From assembly GCF_003985125.1 (NCBI RefSeq), contig NZ_ML133582.1, positions 62,001 to 126,000 of the forward strand: DNA of 64,000 nucleotides, written 5' to 3'. Under the pieces are notes generated by a model. That model worked only from the letters and a program-made list of their open reading frames with translations, was not told where the DNA came from and searched no databases. The stretch's first letter is position 1, and each line of letters begins with the position of its first letter. Made by a program: the position numbers and the translations under genes. Below are positions 55,531 to 64,000 of the stretch, piece after piece. This stretch comes from Rhizobium phaseoli. Its GTDB lineage: Bacteria > Pseudomonadota > Alphaproteobacteria > Rhizobiales > Rhizobiaceae.

Positions 55531-56010
55531 ATGGCCCCCAAAGGCAGCCAGCGCGTGGTGAACAAGGTCGTGGCCGAAAACCGCAAGGCCCGCTTCAACT
55601 ACGAGATCATCGACACCTACGAGGCAGGTCTCGTGCTGAAGGGCACGGAGGTGAAGTCGCTGCGCGAAGGCAAGGCCAATATCGCTGAATCCTACGCATC
55701 GGACGAGGACGGCGAGATCTGGCTGATCAATTCCTACCTGCCGGAATATCTGCAGGCGAACCGTTTCAACCACGAACCGCGCCGGCGCCGCAAGCTCTTG
55801 CTGTCGGGCCGCGAGATTCATCGCCTGCGCTCAGCCGTCAACCGCGAAGGCATGACGCTAGTGCCGCTGAAGATCTATTTCAACGATCGGGGTCGGGCGA
55901 AGATGGAACTGGCGCTCGCCAAGGGCAAGAAGCTGCACGACAAGCGCGAATCCGAGAAGGAGCGCGATTGGAACCGCCAGAAGAGCCGCCTGTTGAAGGA
56001 TAATGGCTGA
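55531..56010 (+). CDS. smpB: SsrA-binding protein
   Basis: 159 residues. Binds tmRNA and brings it to stalled ribosomes for trans-translation. Features: NRKARFNYEIIDTYEAGLVLKGTEVKSLREGKANI, SYLPEYLQANRFNHEPRRRRKLLL, and the basic C-terminal tail (KGKKLHDKRESEKERDWNRQKSRLLK). Downstream of dapA by 95 nt. Confidence 0.97.
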   Translation: MAPKGSQRVVNKVVAENRKARFNYEIIDTYEAGLVLKGTEVKSLREGKANIAESYASDEDGEIWLINSYLPEYLQANRFNHEPRRRRKLLLSGREIHRLRSAVNREGMTLVPLKIYFNDRGRAKMELALAKGKKLHDKRESEKERDWNRQKSRLLKDNG

Positions 56011-56049
56011 GCGACCATGCCGCAGCTGATCGGCTCGCGGCGTTTTCGA

Positions 56050-56631
56050 TCAGTTTTCGAAATCGCTGGCCGGAGCGACTTCGGCCGGACGCGGCGTCCG
56101 TTCCGATGGGTCGCGACCGATCTCAGCCTTCAGAGACAACAGATCGATGAAATGATCGGCCTGGCGGCGCAGGTCGTCGGCGATCATCGGCGGCTGGGTC
56201 GCCATCGTCGAGATCACCGAGACCTTGCGGCCTCTGCGCTGCAGCGCCTCGACCAGGTTGGTGAAGTCGCCGTCGCCGGAGAAGATGACGAGATGGTCGA
56301 CGGTTTCGGATTGCTCCATGGCGTCGATCGCAAGCTCGATGTCCATGTTGCCCTTGATCTTCCGTCGGCCCATGGAATCGGTGAATTCCTTGGCAGGCTT
56401 GGTGACGACTTTGTAGCCGTTGTAATCGAGCCAGTCGATCAGAGGACGGATCGATGAATATTCCTGATCCTCGATCAGCGCCGTATAATAATAGGCGCGC
56501 AGGAGGTAGCCACGTTTCTGGAATGCTTTCAACAGCTTGCGGTAATCTATGTCGAAACCGAGGCTCTTGGATGCAGCGTAGAGGTTGGCGCCGTCAATAA
56601 AGAGTGCAATTTTTTCGCGTGGGTCAAACAT
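56050..56631 (-). CDS. NYN-domain (LabA/DUF88) PIN-like protein
   Basis: 193 residues. N-terminal NYN fold with IALFIDGANLYAASKSLGFDIDYRKLL, and later DLVIFSGDGDFTNLVEALQRRGRKVSVIS-like segment (HLVIFSGDGDFTNLVEAL) giving the acidic triad of PIN-type nucleases. Presumed RNA processing or degradation role; substrate unknown. Convergent with smpB, divergent from rpoZ. Confidence 0.87.
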   Translation of the reverse strand: MFDPREKIALFIDGANLYAASKSLGFDIDYRKLLKAFQKRGYLLRAYYYTALIEDQEYSSIRPLIDWLDYNGYKVVTKPAKEFTDSMGRRKIKGNMDIELAIDAMEQSETVDHLVIFSGDGDFTNLVEALQRRGRKVSVISTMATQPPMIADDLRRQADHFIDLLSLKAEIGRDPSERTPRPAEVAPASDFEN

Positions 56632-56930
56632 CGCTTACCAATTCCTAATGAGAGAAATCGAAATTCGGATGGCGTCAAATTTCAATAAAAACAATGGCTT
56701 ATTGTGATTTTTGATTTCATCCTTACTTTAATAAGTGTTCATATAAGAGAGATTTAGGGCACGATTCGTCATATTCCAAGCAACCTTCGGTGGAATTGTG
56801 ACATTCCCCATGGAAATTTAGCTCAGCCCCGGATAAAGACGAGGGGAGCCGGAACGAAAAACTTGTATTTGCCCGGTTTTAATTGTATCGGGCGTGCTAA
56901 TCCCGAAATGACGACCGTAAAGGACAGGCA

Positions 56931-57335
56931 ATGGCCCGTGTCACAGTTGAAGATTGCATTGACAAGGTAGAGAACCGCTTCGAGCTGGTTCTGCTCGCCA
57001 GCCACCGCGCCCGGCTGATTTCCCAGGGTGCCTCGATCACCATCGATCGCGACAATGACAAGAACCCTGTCGTTGCCCTGCGCGAAATCGCCGACGAGAC
57101 GCTTTCGCCCGACGATCTCAAGGAAGATCTGATCCATTCGCTGCAGAAGCATGTCGAAGTCGACGAGCCCGAGCCCGATCCGGCCAGCATGATCGCCGCC
57201 GGCGGTGTTGCCGCCGCCGACAGCGAGGAGCAGGACGACCTGCCGGAGACGATTACCTTCGACCAGATGTCGGAAGAAGAGCTGCTTGCCGGCATCGAGG
57301 GCCTGGTGCCGCCGGAAAAGAGCGACGATTATTAA
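56931..57335 (+). CDS. rpoZ: RNA polymerase omega subunit
   Basis: 134 residues. Stabilises the beta' subunit and mediates ppGpp binding, which fits the downstream rsh gene. N-terminal MARVTVEDCIDKVENRFELVLLASHRARLISQG and DKNPVVALREIADETLSPDDL are diagnostic. The acidic C-terminal extension ends PPEKSDDY, encoded by sequence that is repeated just after the stop. AAAGGACAGGCA precedes the ATG. Confidence 0.96.
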   Translation: MARVTVEDCIDKVENRFELVLLASHRARLISQGASITIDRDNDKNPVVALREIADETLSPDDLKEDLIHSLQKHVEVDEPEPDPASMIAAGGVAAADSEEQDDLPETITFDQMSEEELLAGIEGLVPPEKSDDY

Positions 57336-57375
57336 GCGCTACGGCCGGATCCGATCCGGAAAAGAGCGACGATTA
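57312..57375 (+). repeat. Direct repeat across the rpoZ stop codon
   Basis: A 20-nt unit, CCGGAAAAGAGCGACGATTA, occurs at 57312-57331 (the last rpoZ codons) and again at 57356-57375, 44 nt later. The copy lies in non-coding DNA after the stop, so part of the rpoZ 3' end was duplicated in tandem. Confidence 0.75.
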
Positions 57376-57427
57376 CCAATCGTCAATCTTGCGCCTTTAT
57401 TGCTTAGGCATATTATTGCCCATGTGT

Positions 57428-57460
57428 GCGCCAATCGTTGATTGGCGCGCTTTTATTTTT
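57428..57460 (+). terminator. Terminator / possible attenuator directly before rsh
   Basis: Perfect 9-bp stem GCGCCAATC-GTT-GATTGGCGC (57428-57448) followed by GCTTTTATTTTT. It ends 4 nt before the GGAG of rsh, leaving no room for a promoter between, so it either ends rpoZ transcription or attenuates rsh. Confidence 0.85.
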
Positions 57461-57477
57461 GTCGGAGTGGCTTTGGA

Positions 57478-59712
57478 ATGATGCGGCAGTACGAGCTCGT
57501 GGAGCGGGTTCAGCAATACAAGCCCGATGCCAATGAAGCACTGCTGAACAAGGCCTATGTCTACGCCATGCAGAAACATGGCCAGCAAAAGCGCGCGAGC
57601 GGCGATCCCTATATTTCCCACCCGCTCGAGGTCGCCGCCATCCTCACCGACATGCATCTCGATGAATCGACGATCGCGGTTGCTCTTCTGCACGACACGA
57701 TCGAGGATACGACGGCGACGCGGGCCGAGATCGATGAACTCTTCGGCGAGGATATCGGCCGTCTGGTCGAGGGCCTGACGAAGATCAAGAAGCTCGATCT
57801 CGTCACCAAGAAGGCCAAGCAGGCGGAGAACCTGCGCAAGCTGCTGCTCGCCATTTCTGACGATGTGCGCGTGCTGCTCGTCAAGCTTGCTGATCGCCTG
57901 CACAATATGCGCACCCTCGATCACATGTCGGCCGACAAGCGGGCCCGCATCTCCGAGGAGACGATGGAAATCTATGCGCCGCTTGCCGGCCGCATGGGCA
58001 TGCAGGACATGCGCGAGGAACTGGAAGAGCTTTCCTTCCGGCACATGAATCCGGAGGCCTACGAAACCGTCACGAAAAGGCTGGAAGAGCTCTCCAAGCG
58101 CAACGAGGGGATCGTCAAGAAGATCGAGGCAGAGTTGCGCGACCTGCTGGTCGCCAGCGGCCTGACCAGCGCCTATGTCAAGGGCCGGCAGAAGAAGCCC
58201 TATTCGGTCTTCCGCAAGATGCAGTCGAAGTCGCTGTCCTTCGAGCAGCTTTCCGATGTCTACGGCTTCCGTCTGATCGTCGAGGACATTCCCTCCTGCT
58301 ATCGTGCGCTCGGTATCGTCCATACGCGCTGGCGCGTCGTGCCCGGCCGCTTCAAGGACTATATCTCGACGCCGAAGCAGAACGACTACCGCTCGTTGCA
58401 CACCACCATCGTCGGTCCCTCCAGCCAGCGCATCGAACTGCAGATCCGCACCAAGCGCATGCACGAGATCGCCGAATTCGGCATCGCCGCTCATACGCTC
58501 TACAAGGACGGCGCCAGCAATGCCGACGGCGACATCCTTTCGCGTGAATCCAATGCCTATTCCTGGCTGCGCCACACGATCGAGGCGCTCGCCGAAGGCG
58601 ACAGCCCGGAAGAATTCCTCGAGCACACCAAGCTCGAGCTTTTCCAGGATCAGGTCTTCTGCTTCACGCCGAAGGGCAAGCTCATTGCGCTGCCGCGCGG
58701 CGCCACGCCGATCGACTTCGCCTATGCGGTGCACACCAATATCGGCGACACCACGGTCGGCGCCAAGATCAACGGCCGCATCATGCCGCTGGTGACGCGG
58801 CTGGCAAATGGCGACGAAGTCGAGATCATCCGCTCCGGCGTGCAGGTTCCGCCGGCCGCCTGGGAGGAGATCGTCGTCACCGGCAAGGCGCGCGCCGCCA
58901 TCCGCCGCGCCACCCGCATGGCGATCCGCAAGCAATATGCCGGCCTCGGTCACCGCATTCTCGAGCGCACCTTCAACAGAGCCGGCAAGATCTTCTCGCG
59001 CGAGGCGATGAAGCCGGCGCTGCACCGTCTCGGCCAGAAGGATGTCGAGGATGCGATCGCCGCCGTCGGTCGCGGCGAGATGTCTTCGCTCGATGTGTTG
59101 CGCGCCGTCTATCCCGACCATCAGGACGAGCGCGTCACCGTCAAGCCTTCCGGCGACGACGGCTGGTTCAACGTCCGCAGCGCCGCCGGCATGATCTTCA
59201 AGATCCCCGGCAAGACCAAGGCCGGGGCCGATGGCAGCCATTCCGAACTCGATGCCGATGTCGATATCGGCCCGATCCGCGGTCTGTCCGGCAATGTCGA
59301 CGTCAAGTTCGCCTCCACCGGCGCCGTGCCCGGCGACCGCATCGTCGGCATCATGGACCAGAGCAAGGGTATCACCATCTATCCGATCCAGTCGCCGAGC
59401 CTGCAGCGCTTCGATGATCAGCCCGACCGTTGGATCGACGTCCGCTGGGACCTCGACGAAGCCAACAAGTCGCGTTTCATGGCGCGCATCATGGTGAACG
59501 GATTGAACGAGCCCGGCACGCTTGCCAAGGTCGCCCAGACAGTTGCAAGCCTTGACGTCAATATCCGCCTGCTGAACACCGTAAGGGTGGCGGCCGATTT
59601 CACCGAAATGATGCTCGAGGTCGAGGTTTGGGATCTGCGTCAGCTCAATCAGCTGCTCGCCCAGATGAAGGAACTCGACTGCATCGCCACGGTCCGGCGT
59701 CTCTACGAGTAA
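57478..59712 (+). CDS. rsh: Bifunctional (p)ppGpp synthetase/hydrolase
   Basis: 744 residues, RelA/SpoT homologue, the single long RSH of rhizobia. Order: HD hydrolase (about 25-180; YISHPLEVAAIL, ALLHDTIEDT), synthetase (about 240-350; GRQKKPYSVFRKM, VYGFRLIV), TGS (about 395-455; VFCFTPKGKLIALPRGATPIDFAYAVHT), and a C-terminal ACT domain (about 670-744). Both the HD and synthetase motifs are intact, so it should make and degrade (p)ppGpp. ATG 57478 follows GGAG; ATG 57481 is an alternative. Confidence 0.96.
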   Translation: MMRQYELVERVQQYKPDANEALLNKAYVYAMQKHGQQKRASGDPYISHPLEVAAILTDMHLDESTIAVALLHDTIEDTTATRAEIDELFGEDIGRLVEGLTKIKKLDLVTKKAKQAENLRKLLLAISDDVRVLLVKLADRLHNMRTLDHMSADKRARISEETMEIYAPLAGRMGMQDMREELEELSFRHMNPEAYETVTKRLEELSKRNEGIVKKIEAELRDLLVASGLTSAYVKGRQKKPYSVFRKMQSKSLSFEQLSDVYGFRLIVEDIPSCYRALGIVHTRWRVVPGRFKDYISTPKQNDYRSLHTTIVGPSSQRIELQIRTKRMHEIAEFGIAAHTLYKDGASNADGDILSRESNAYSWLRHTIEALAEGDSPEEFLEHTKLELFQDQVFCFTPKGKLIALPRGATPIDFAYAVHTNIGDTTVGAKINGRIMPLVTRLANGDEVEIIRSGVQVPPAAWEEIVVTGKARAAIRRATRMAIRKQYAGLGHRILERTFNRAGKIFSREAMKPALHRLGQKDVEDAIAAVGRGEMSSLDVLRAVYPDHQDERVTVKPSGDDGWFNVRSAAGMIFKIPGKTKAGADGSHSELDADVDIGPIRGLSGNVDVKFASTGAVPGDRIVGIMDQSKGITIYPIQSPSLQRFDDQPDRWIDVRWDLDEANKSRFMARIMVNGLNEPGTLAKVAQTVASLDVNIRLLNTVRVAADFTEMMLEVEVWDLRQLNQLLAQMKELDCIATVRRLYE

Positions 59713-59898
59713 GCCTTTGCTAGGATCTGATTGAGAGTTTGCACATTTTATGACCGTTTCAAGAGCGACGTCGCGCATTGAAGTGGCAATGTATGCACTG
59801 AGTGCATGGCTGTCTCCATGTTGCGGCGGTGGTAATCAACCTTTGCCGGGACTATCTTCTGATCGTCGAAAACGTAAACAGAAGATGAGACAAGGAAA

Positions 59899-60048
59899 TG
59901 TTTGACCCTATCAGGAAAATCGCTCGCGCTCTTCGCGCTCCGACCACCCAGGAACGTGAAATGGCCTATCTGAATGGCTCGTTCGATCGTATCGATCTCG
60001 AGTTTCGTCAGCGCCAGGTCGACCGCGGTCTGTTCCGCAGCCGCTAAT
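59899..60048 (+). CDS. DUF3563-family small protein
   Basis: 49 residues, MFDPIRKIARALRAP, then EMAYLNGSFDRIDLEFRQRQ, matching the DUF3563 pattern (Y-L-x-x-x-x-D-x-x-D-L-E-x-R). AAGGA lies just before the ATG. Function unknown; short proteins of this kind are common in alpha- and beta-proteobacteria. Confidence 0.75.
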
Positions 60049-60202
60049 CGCGGATTTATACTTGGCTGAATGAGGGACGTTGCGTTACGAACGCCCCTCG
60101 GCATGAAGTCGCTGCTCTGCAGAGAGAATTGAGCGGCTGTTTTTCGGGTGGTATCATTTGCCGCTCTTGTCACGGTGCTGTGCGCTGCACTAAATAGCCG
60201 CC

Positions 60203-60793
60203 ATGTTGTTTCGCCGTCGCAAGCCTGCGGGCTTCAAGGAAAAGATGCGGGAGCTTCTGTGGCCCCGAAAAGGTTTCCTTCGCCCGATCCGTTATCTGAC
60301 AATGCGCATTCTGCGCCTGAGCGCTTCGCCGCATGCGGTTGCGGCCGGCGTTGCTGCGGGCGTCTTCGTCTCGTGGACGCCGTTTATCGGCGTGCATTTC
60401 GTCATGGCCTTCGTCATCAGCTATTTCCTCTCCGGCAACATGGTGGCCGCCGCCCTCGGTTGCGCCGCCTTCGGCAATCCGCTGACCTATCCCTTCATCT
60501 GGGGTATCACCTGGGAGATCGGCCATCTGCTGTTGAGCCGAGAGGATCATCTGGCGGGGCAGGCGGTGGATCTTGCCGCCCTGTTCCACAAGCTGAACTT
60601 CACCGAATTGTGGAAGCCGGTGCTGGAGCCGATGCTGATCGGCGCCCTTCCGCCGGGGGCCGTGACCTCCGTTGCGCTCTATGTGTTGACGTTCTACACC
60701 GTGAAGGGGTTTCAGACGCGCCGCCGCTCGCGCCTGATGGAGCGGGCCCGCCTGCGTCTGGCGGGGCCAGCCAGCGACATGCCGAGCGTATGA
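60203..60793 (+). CDS. DUF2062-family membrane protein
   Basis: 196 residues. Basic N-terminus, then SPHAVAAGVAAGVFVSWTPFIGVHFVMAFVISYFL and GNPLTYPFIWGITWEIGHLLL, the DUF2062 pattern, with about three hydrophobic helices. Function unknown. It lies 38 nt before acpS and 2.0 kb after rpoZ in the usual rhizobial order. Confidence 0.85.
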   Translation: MLFRRRKPAGFKEKMRELLWPRKGFLRPIRYLTMRILRLSASPHAVAAGVAAGVFVSWTPFIGVHFVMAFVISYFLSGNMVAAALGCAAFGNPLTYPFIWGITWEIGHLLLSREDHLAGQAVDLAALFHKLNFTELWKPVLEPMLIGALPPGAVTSVALYVLTFYTVKGFQTRRRSRLMERARLRLAGPASDMPSV

Positions 60794-60831
60794 AACCCGT
60801 GCACAATGCTTAAGCGACGGAAGGGGCGGGC

Positions 60832-61236
60832 ATGATCATCGGCATTGGCAGCGATCTGATCGACATTCGTCGTGTCGAGAAATCGATCGAGCGCTTCGGT
60901 GAGCGCTTCACCCATCGCTGTTTCACCGAAATCGAGCGCGCCCGTTCCGATCGCCGGGCAAATCGTGCCGAATCCTATGCCAAGCGTTTCGCCGCCAAGG
61001 AAGCCTGTTCCAAAGCGCTCGGCACGGGTCTTGCCCAAGGTGTCTTCTGGAAGGACATGGGTGTCGTCAACCTGCCGAGCGGCAAGCCGACCATGGTTCT
61101 GTCTGGGGGCGCCGCCGTGATCCTCGAATCGATGCTGCCCGCCGGCCACAGGGCCGCTATTCATTTGACAATAACCGATGATTATCCGTTGGCGCAGGCC
61201 TTCGTTATCATCGAGGCGTTGCCCGAGAGCCTCTGA
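60832..61236 (+). CDS. acpS: Holo-[acyl-carrier-protein] synthase
   Basis: 134 residues. Transfers 4'-phosphopantetheine from CoA to ACP. MIIGIGSDLIDIRRVEKSIERFGERF at the start (metal Asp in GSDLIDI) and the second metal/CoA motif FAAKEACSKALGTG. Upstream of lepB-rnc-era as is usual in rhizobia. Its last codon overlaps a tandem repeat. Confidence 0.95.
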   Translation: MIIGIGSDLIDIRRVEKSIERFGERFTHRCFTEIERARSDRRANRAESYAKRFAAKEACSKALGTGLAQGVFWKDMGVVNLPSGKPTMVLSGGAAVILESMLPAGHRAAIHLTITDDYPLAQAFVIIEALPESL

Positions 61237-61289
61237 TCGTGACCTCGGGGGCGTTGATCGCCACCTCGGGGAGCGTTGATCGCGACCTC
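61234..61289 (+). repeat. Tandem 21-22-nt repeat after acpS
   Basis: Three units, TGATCG(TG)ACCTCGGGGGCGT, TGATCGCCACCTCGGGGAGCGT and a partial TGATCGCGACCTC, run from the acpS stop codon to 61289. Function unknown; likely slipped-strand expansion. Confidence 0.7.
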
Positions 61290-61337
61290 TCGTCGCTTTT
61301 GACGTTGTCGCCATTGCCGCAATCGGCCGAAGCCGCT

Positions 61338-61542
61338 AGAACAGGATGATCCGAAGCCGGTCGGCCTGAATCCTGTTCTGGATCGAAGAATTAGAGCATG
61401 ATGTCGTCCGAAAGCTGCTGACACTTCTCGGCATCATGCCTACAGCGTCGCGTGTCTCGTCAGGTGCGCAGAGGGCGCCGTAGTAGCACTTTGAATTGCT
61501 GCATAATTCCCTAAATCGGTATCGATCGAGGGAATAATGCAG
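61338..61542. repeat. Mosaic palindromic elements upstream of lepB
   Basis: Together with the tandem repeat this fills most of the 362-nt acpS-lepB gap. Hairpins: AGAACAGGAT / ATCCTGTTCT (61338-61379), GCATGATG / CATCATGC (61396-61439), and CTGCATAATTCCCT / AGGGAATAATGCAG (61499-61542, one mismatch). Such modules recur across rhizobial intergenic regions; the lepB promoter must be in or near them. Confidence 0.7.
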
Positions 61543-61598
61543 TAAGAGAACGATAGAAAGAATTGCGCCTCTGCGGCGTCTTGAAGGAATAAGACTGC

Positions 61599-62342
61599 GT
61601 GTCCGAAAAAGTCCAAACCAAGCCGAACGCCCTCTGGGAAAATATCAAGGTCATCATTCAGGCGCTGATATTGGCGATGGTGATCCGAACCGTGCTGTTC
61701 CAGCCCTTTACCATTCCGTCAGGTTCGATGATGCCGACGCTGCTCGTCGGCGATTATATCTTCGTCAACAAGTTCGCTTATGGCTATTCGAAATATTCGC
61801 TGCCCTTCTCGCCCGATATCTTCAGCGGTCGCCTGTTCGGGTCCGATCCGAAGCGTGGCGACATCGTCGTTTTCCGCTTCCCGCCCAATCCCGAAGTCGA
61901 TTACATCAAGCGCTGCATCGGTCTGCCCGGCGACCACATCCAGGTCACCGACGGCGTGCTTTACGTCAACGGCAAGCCAGTTCCGAAGGTTGCGGACGGC
62001 AGCTTCACCTCGGATTACAAGCTCGATCCGGGTGAGGATGTACCGGTCTTCCGCGAAACCCTGGACAATGGCAAGACCTACGACACGCTCGATCAGTCTC
62101 CAGTCTCGCGCGGCGACAACACCCGTGAATTCATCGTGCCTGAAGGCCATTATTTCATGATGGGCGACAACCGCGACAATTCGCTCGACAGCCGCTTCGA
62201 TGTCGGCTTCGTGCCGGCTGAAAATCTCGTCGGCCGCGCCAGCGTCATCTTCTTCTCGCTCGGCCACGACACCTCGTTCCGCGAGATCTGGAAGTGGCCG
62301 ACCAATATGCGCTGGGACCGTCTTTTCAAGGTTGTTGAATGA
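61599..62342 (+). CDS. lepB: Signal peptidase I
   Basis: 247 residues from GTG 61599 (AAGGAA upstream). N-terminal membrane anchor, catalytic Ser in PSGSMMPTLLVGDYIFVNK (about residue 42), general-base Lys in FPPNPEVDYIKRCIGLPGD (about 104), and C-terminal FMMGDNRDNSLDSR. Removes signal peptides from secreted proteins. Its TGA overlaps the rnc start, so lepB-rnc-era are one transcript. Confidence 0.95.
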   Translation: MSEKVQTKPNALWENIKVIIQALILAMVIRTVLFQPFTIPSGSMMPTLLVGDYIFVNKFAYGYSKYSLPFSPDIFSGRLFGSDPKRGDIVVFRFPPNPEVDYIKRCIGLPGDHIQVTDGVLYVNGKPVPKVADGSFTSDYKLDPGEDVPVFRETLDNGKTYDTLDQSPVSRGDNTREFIVPEGHYFMMGDNRDNSLDSRFDVGFVPAENLVGRASVIFFSLGHDTSFREIWKWPTNMRWDRLFKVVE

Positions 62343-63058
62343 GCAAGGCGCAGACGCTTTCTGCGGCCGACCGCGCAAAGCTTGAAAGCCTGATCGGTCA
62401 TGACTTCGCCGAAAAGGAGCGCCTGGATCGTGCGCTGACCCATGCCAGTGCCCGGACGGAAAAGGGCAGCAATTACGAACGTCTGGAATTTCTCGGCGAC
62501 AGGGTTCTCGGGCTCTGCATCGCCGAGCTCTTGTTCCGCACCTTCGGCACGGCTGGGGAAGGCGAGCTCTCGGTTCGTCTCAATCAGCTCGTCAGCGCCG
62601 AAACCTGTGCTGCGGTCGCCGACGAACTCAACCTTCATCTCTATATCCGCACCGGCGCCGATGTGAAGAAACTGACCGGCAAGCGCATGATGAACGTGCG
62701 CGCCGATGTCGTCGAAAGCCTGATCGCCGCGATCTATCTCGACGGTGGTCTCGAGGTCGCGCGCCGCTTCATCCTGCGCTATTGGCAGGGCAGGGCGGTC
62801 AGGGCCGATGGCGCCAAGCGCGACGCCAAGACCGAGCTGCAGGAATGGTCGCACGCGAAGTTCGGCGTCACGCCGCTCTATCGGGTTGATGAACGCAGCG
62901 GACCGGATCATGATCCGCGCTTCAAGGTGACGGTGGAAGTTGCTGGCATAAAGCCGGAAACCGGCGTAGAGCGTTCGAAGCGCGCCGCCGAACAGGTGGC
63001 GGCGACCAAGATGCTCGAGCGCGAAGGCATTTGGCAGCAATCGCCTGCCGGAAACTGA
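62339..63058 (+). CDS. rnc: Ribonuclease III
   Basis: 239 residues. Catalytic RNase III domain with the signature NYERLEFLGDRVLGL (Glu/Asp metal ligands) and the second VVESLIAAIYLDGG; C-terminal double-stranded-RNA-binding domain (about 160-230). Processes rRNA and degrades dsRNA. ATGA overlap with lepB and 7 nt from era. Confidence 0.96.
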   Translation: MSKAQTLSAADRAKLESLIGHDFAEKERLDRALTHASARTEKGSNYERLEFLGDRVLGLCIAELLFRTFGTAGEGELSVRLNQLVSAETCAAVADELNLHLYIRTGADVKKLTGKRMMNVRADVVESLIAAIYLDGGLEVARRFILRYWQGRAVRADGAKRDAKTELQEWSHAKFGVTPLYRVDERSGPDHDPRFKVTVEVAGIKPETGVERSKRAAEQVAATKMLEREGIWQQSPAGN

Positions 63059-63065
63059 CGGGACT

Positions 63066-64000
63066 ATGACACAAGAAGAAGATATCGCGGCTGACGCTGC
63101 TGCAGAAACCCATGGTCCGACGCATTCGGGCTTCGTCGCGCTGATCGGCCCGACCAACGCCGGCAAGTCGACGCTGGTCAATCGCCTCGTCGGCGCCAAG
63201 GTCTCGATCGTCAGCCACAAGGTGCAGACGACGCGCGCGATCGTGCGCGGCATTGCCATTCACGACAATGCCCAGATCGTCTTCATGGACACACCCGGCA
63301 TCTTCAAACCGCGCCGCCGGCTCGACCGCGCCATGGTGACCTCGGCCTGGGGCGGTGCCAAGGATGCCGATCTGATCATGCTGTTGATCGACAGCGAGCG
63401 CGGCCTGCGCGGCGATGCCGAAGCCATCCTCGAAGGCCTCAAGGAAGTCCGGCAGCCGAAGATCCTGGTGCTGAACAAGATCGACCGCGTCAACCGCGAG
63501 GATTTGCTGGCGCTGGCAGCGAGCGCCAACGAGAAGATCGCTTTCGAACGTACCTTCATGATCTCGGCCGAAAACGGTTCCGGCTGCGACGACGTCATGG
63601 ACTATCTGGCCGCGACCCTTCCCGAGGGCCCGTGGTACTATCCGGAGGACCAGATCTCCGATCTGCCGATGCGTCAACTCGCTGCCGAGATCACCCGTGA
63701 GAAGCTGTTTCTGCGCCTGCATCAGGAGCTTCCCTACTCCTCGCATGTCGAAACGGAGAAGTGGGAAGAGCGCAAGGACGGCTCGGTGCGGATCGAGCAG
63801 GTGATCTATGTCGAGCGCGACAGCCAGAAGAAGATCGCACTCGGCAAGGGCGGCGAAACCATCAAGGCGATCTCGACGGCCTCCCGCAAGGAACTGTCGG
63901 AAATTCTCGAGCAGCAGGTTCACCTCTTCCTCTTCGTCAAGGTCCGCGAGAATTGGGGCGATGATCCCGAGCGGTTCCGTGAAATGGGTCTCGATTTTCC
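63066..64000 (+). CDS. era: GTPase Era (partial, runs off window)
   Basis: Starts at ATG 63066 (MTQEEDIAADAAAE) and continues open to the window end, about 311 residues, nearly full length. G motifs: GPTNAGKSTL (P-loop), DTPGIF (G3), NKIDRV (G4), SAENG (G5). KH RNA-binding domain in the last third with the GKGGETIK loop. Ribosome assembly and 16S maturation factor; rnc and era are usually cotranscribed. Confidence 0.96.
   Translation, partial: MTQEEDIAADAAAETHGPTHSGFVALIGPTNAGKSTLVNRLVGAKVSIVSHKVQTTRAIVRGIAIHDNAQIVFMDTPGIFKPRRRLDRAMVTSAWGGAKDADLIMLLIDSERGLRGDAEAILEGLKEVRQPKILVLNKIDRVNREDLLALAASANEKIAFERTFMISAENGSGCDDVMDYLAATLPEGPWYYPEDQISDLPMRQLAAEITREKLFLRLHQELPYSSHVETEKWEERKDGSVRIEQVIYVERDSQKKIALGKGGETIKAISTASRKELSEILEQQVHLFLFVKVRENWGDDPERFREMGLDF

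Noticed and set aside
57397..59778. A 793-residue open frame antisense to rsh, and similar long antisense frames over iolD, iolC, slt and others
   Set aside because: These mirror GC-rich codon bias; they lack family motifs and ribosome-binding sites, while the opposite strands encode recognised proteins.

Overview
The window is a chromosomal segment of a fast-growing rhizobium, most likely Rhizobium leguminosarum or R. etli. The evidence is GC-rich coding DNA, a RopA-like porin, a galacturonosyltransferase (rgt-type) lipopolysaccharide cluster, a rhizobial-type iol operon, DUF1127 and DUF3563 small proteins, mosaic intergenic palindromes, and the housekeeping order smpB / rpoZ / rsh / acpS / lepB / rnc / era.

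Layout. 1-9.4 kb: L,D-transpeptidase, a DMT exporter beside an Lrp-type regulator, MgtE with a structured leader, an MFS exporter, a lipid kinase, and a glutamine-synthetase-like / class III aminotransferase pair for amine use. 9.5-16.3 kb: three ArnT/RgtA-type GT39 transferases, a polyprenyl-phosphate GT2 enzyme (RgtE-like) and a divergent flippase-like membrane protein. Fossils in this block record a tandem duplication followed by deletion. 16.3-18.6 kb: an ECF42-type sigma factor with three DGPF/YCII proteins. 18.8-21.3 kb: AMP nucleosidase and small envelope proteins.

21.4-30.9 kb is a lower-GC accessory island. Its centre is a two-gene short prokaryotic Argonaute system: a DUF4365 nuclease-APAZ protein whose stop overlaps the start of a catalytically dead short pAgo (SPARDA-type architecture). 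A membrane-anchored protein follows on the same strand. Divergent to the pair is an ApeA-like HEPN protein with a zinc-finger, HNH-like partner. To the right is a three-gene unit of a 58-residue peptide and two tandem SagB/McbC-like dehydrogenases, a candidate RiPP cluster lacking a recognisable cyclodehydratase. A frameshifted serine-resolvase remnant lies at the right edge.

31-39.6 kb: stand-alone regulators, two PilZ proteins, a MATE exporter and small proteins. 39.6-47.9 kb: inositol catabolism (iolB, iolE, iolD, bifunctional iolC, RpiR-type iolR) with a divergent Gfo/Idh/MocA dehydrogenase. 48-54.3 kb: FAD reductase, tRNA-Ser(GCU), porin, an alpha/beta hydrolase and a soluble lytic transglycosylase. 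54.5-64 kb: dapA, smpB, NYN protein, rpoZ, bifunctional rsh, DUF3563, DUF2062, acpS, lepB-rnc-era (era runs off the end). A Rho-independent terminator sits directly in front of rsh and may act as an attenuator.

All functions are inferred from sequence reading alone; no database search was run.
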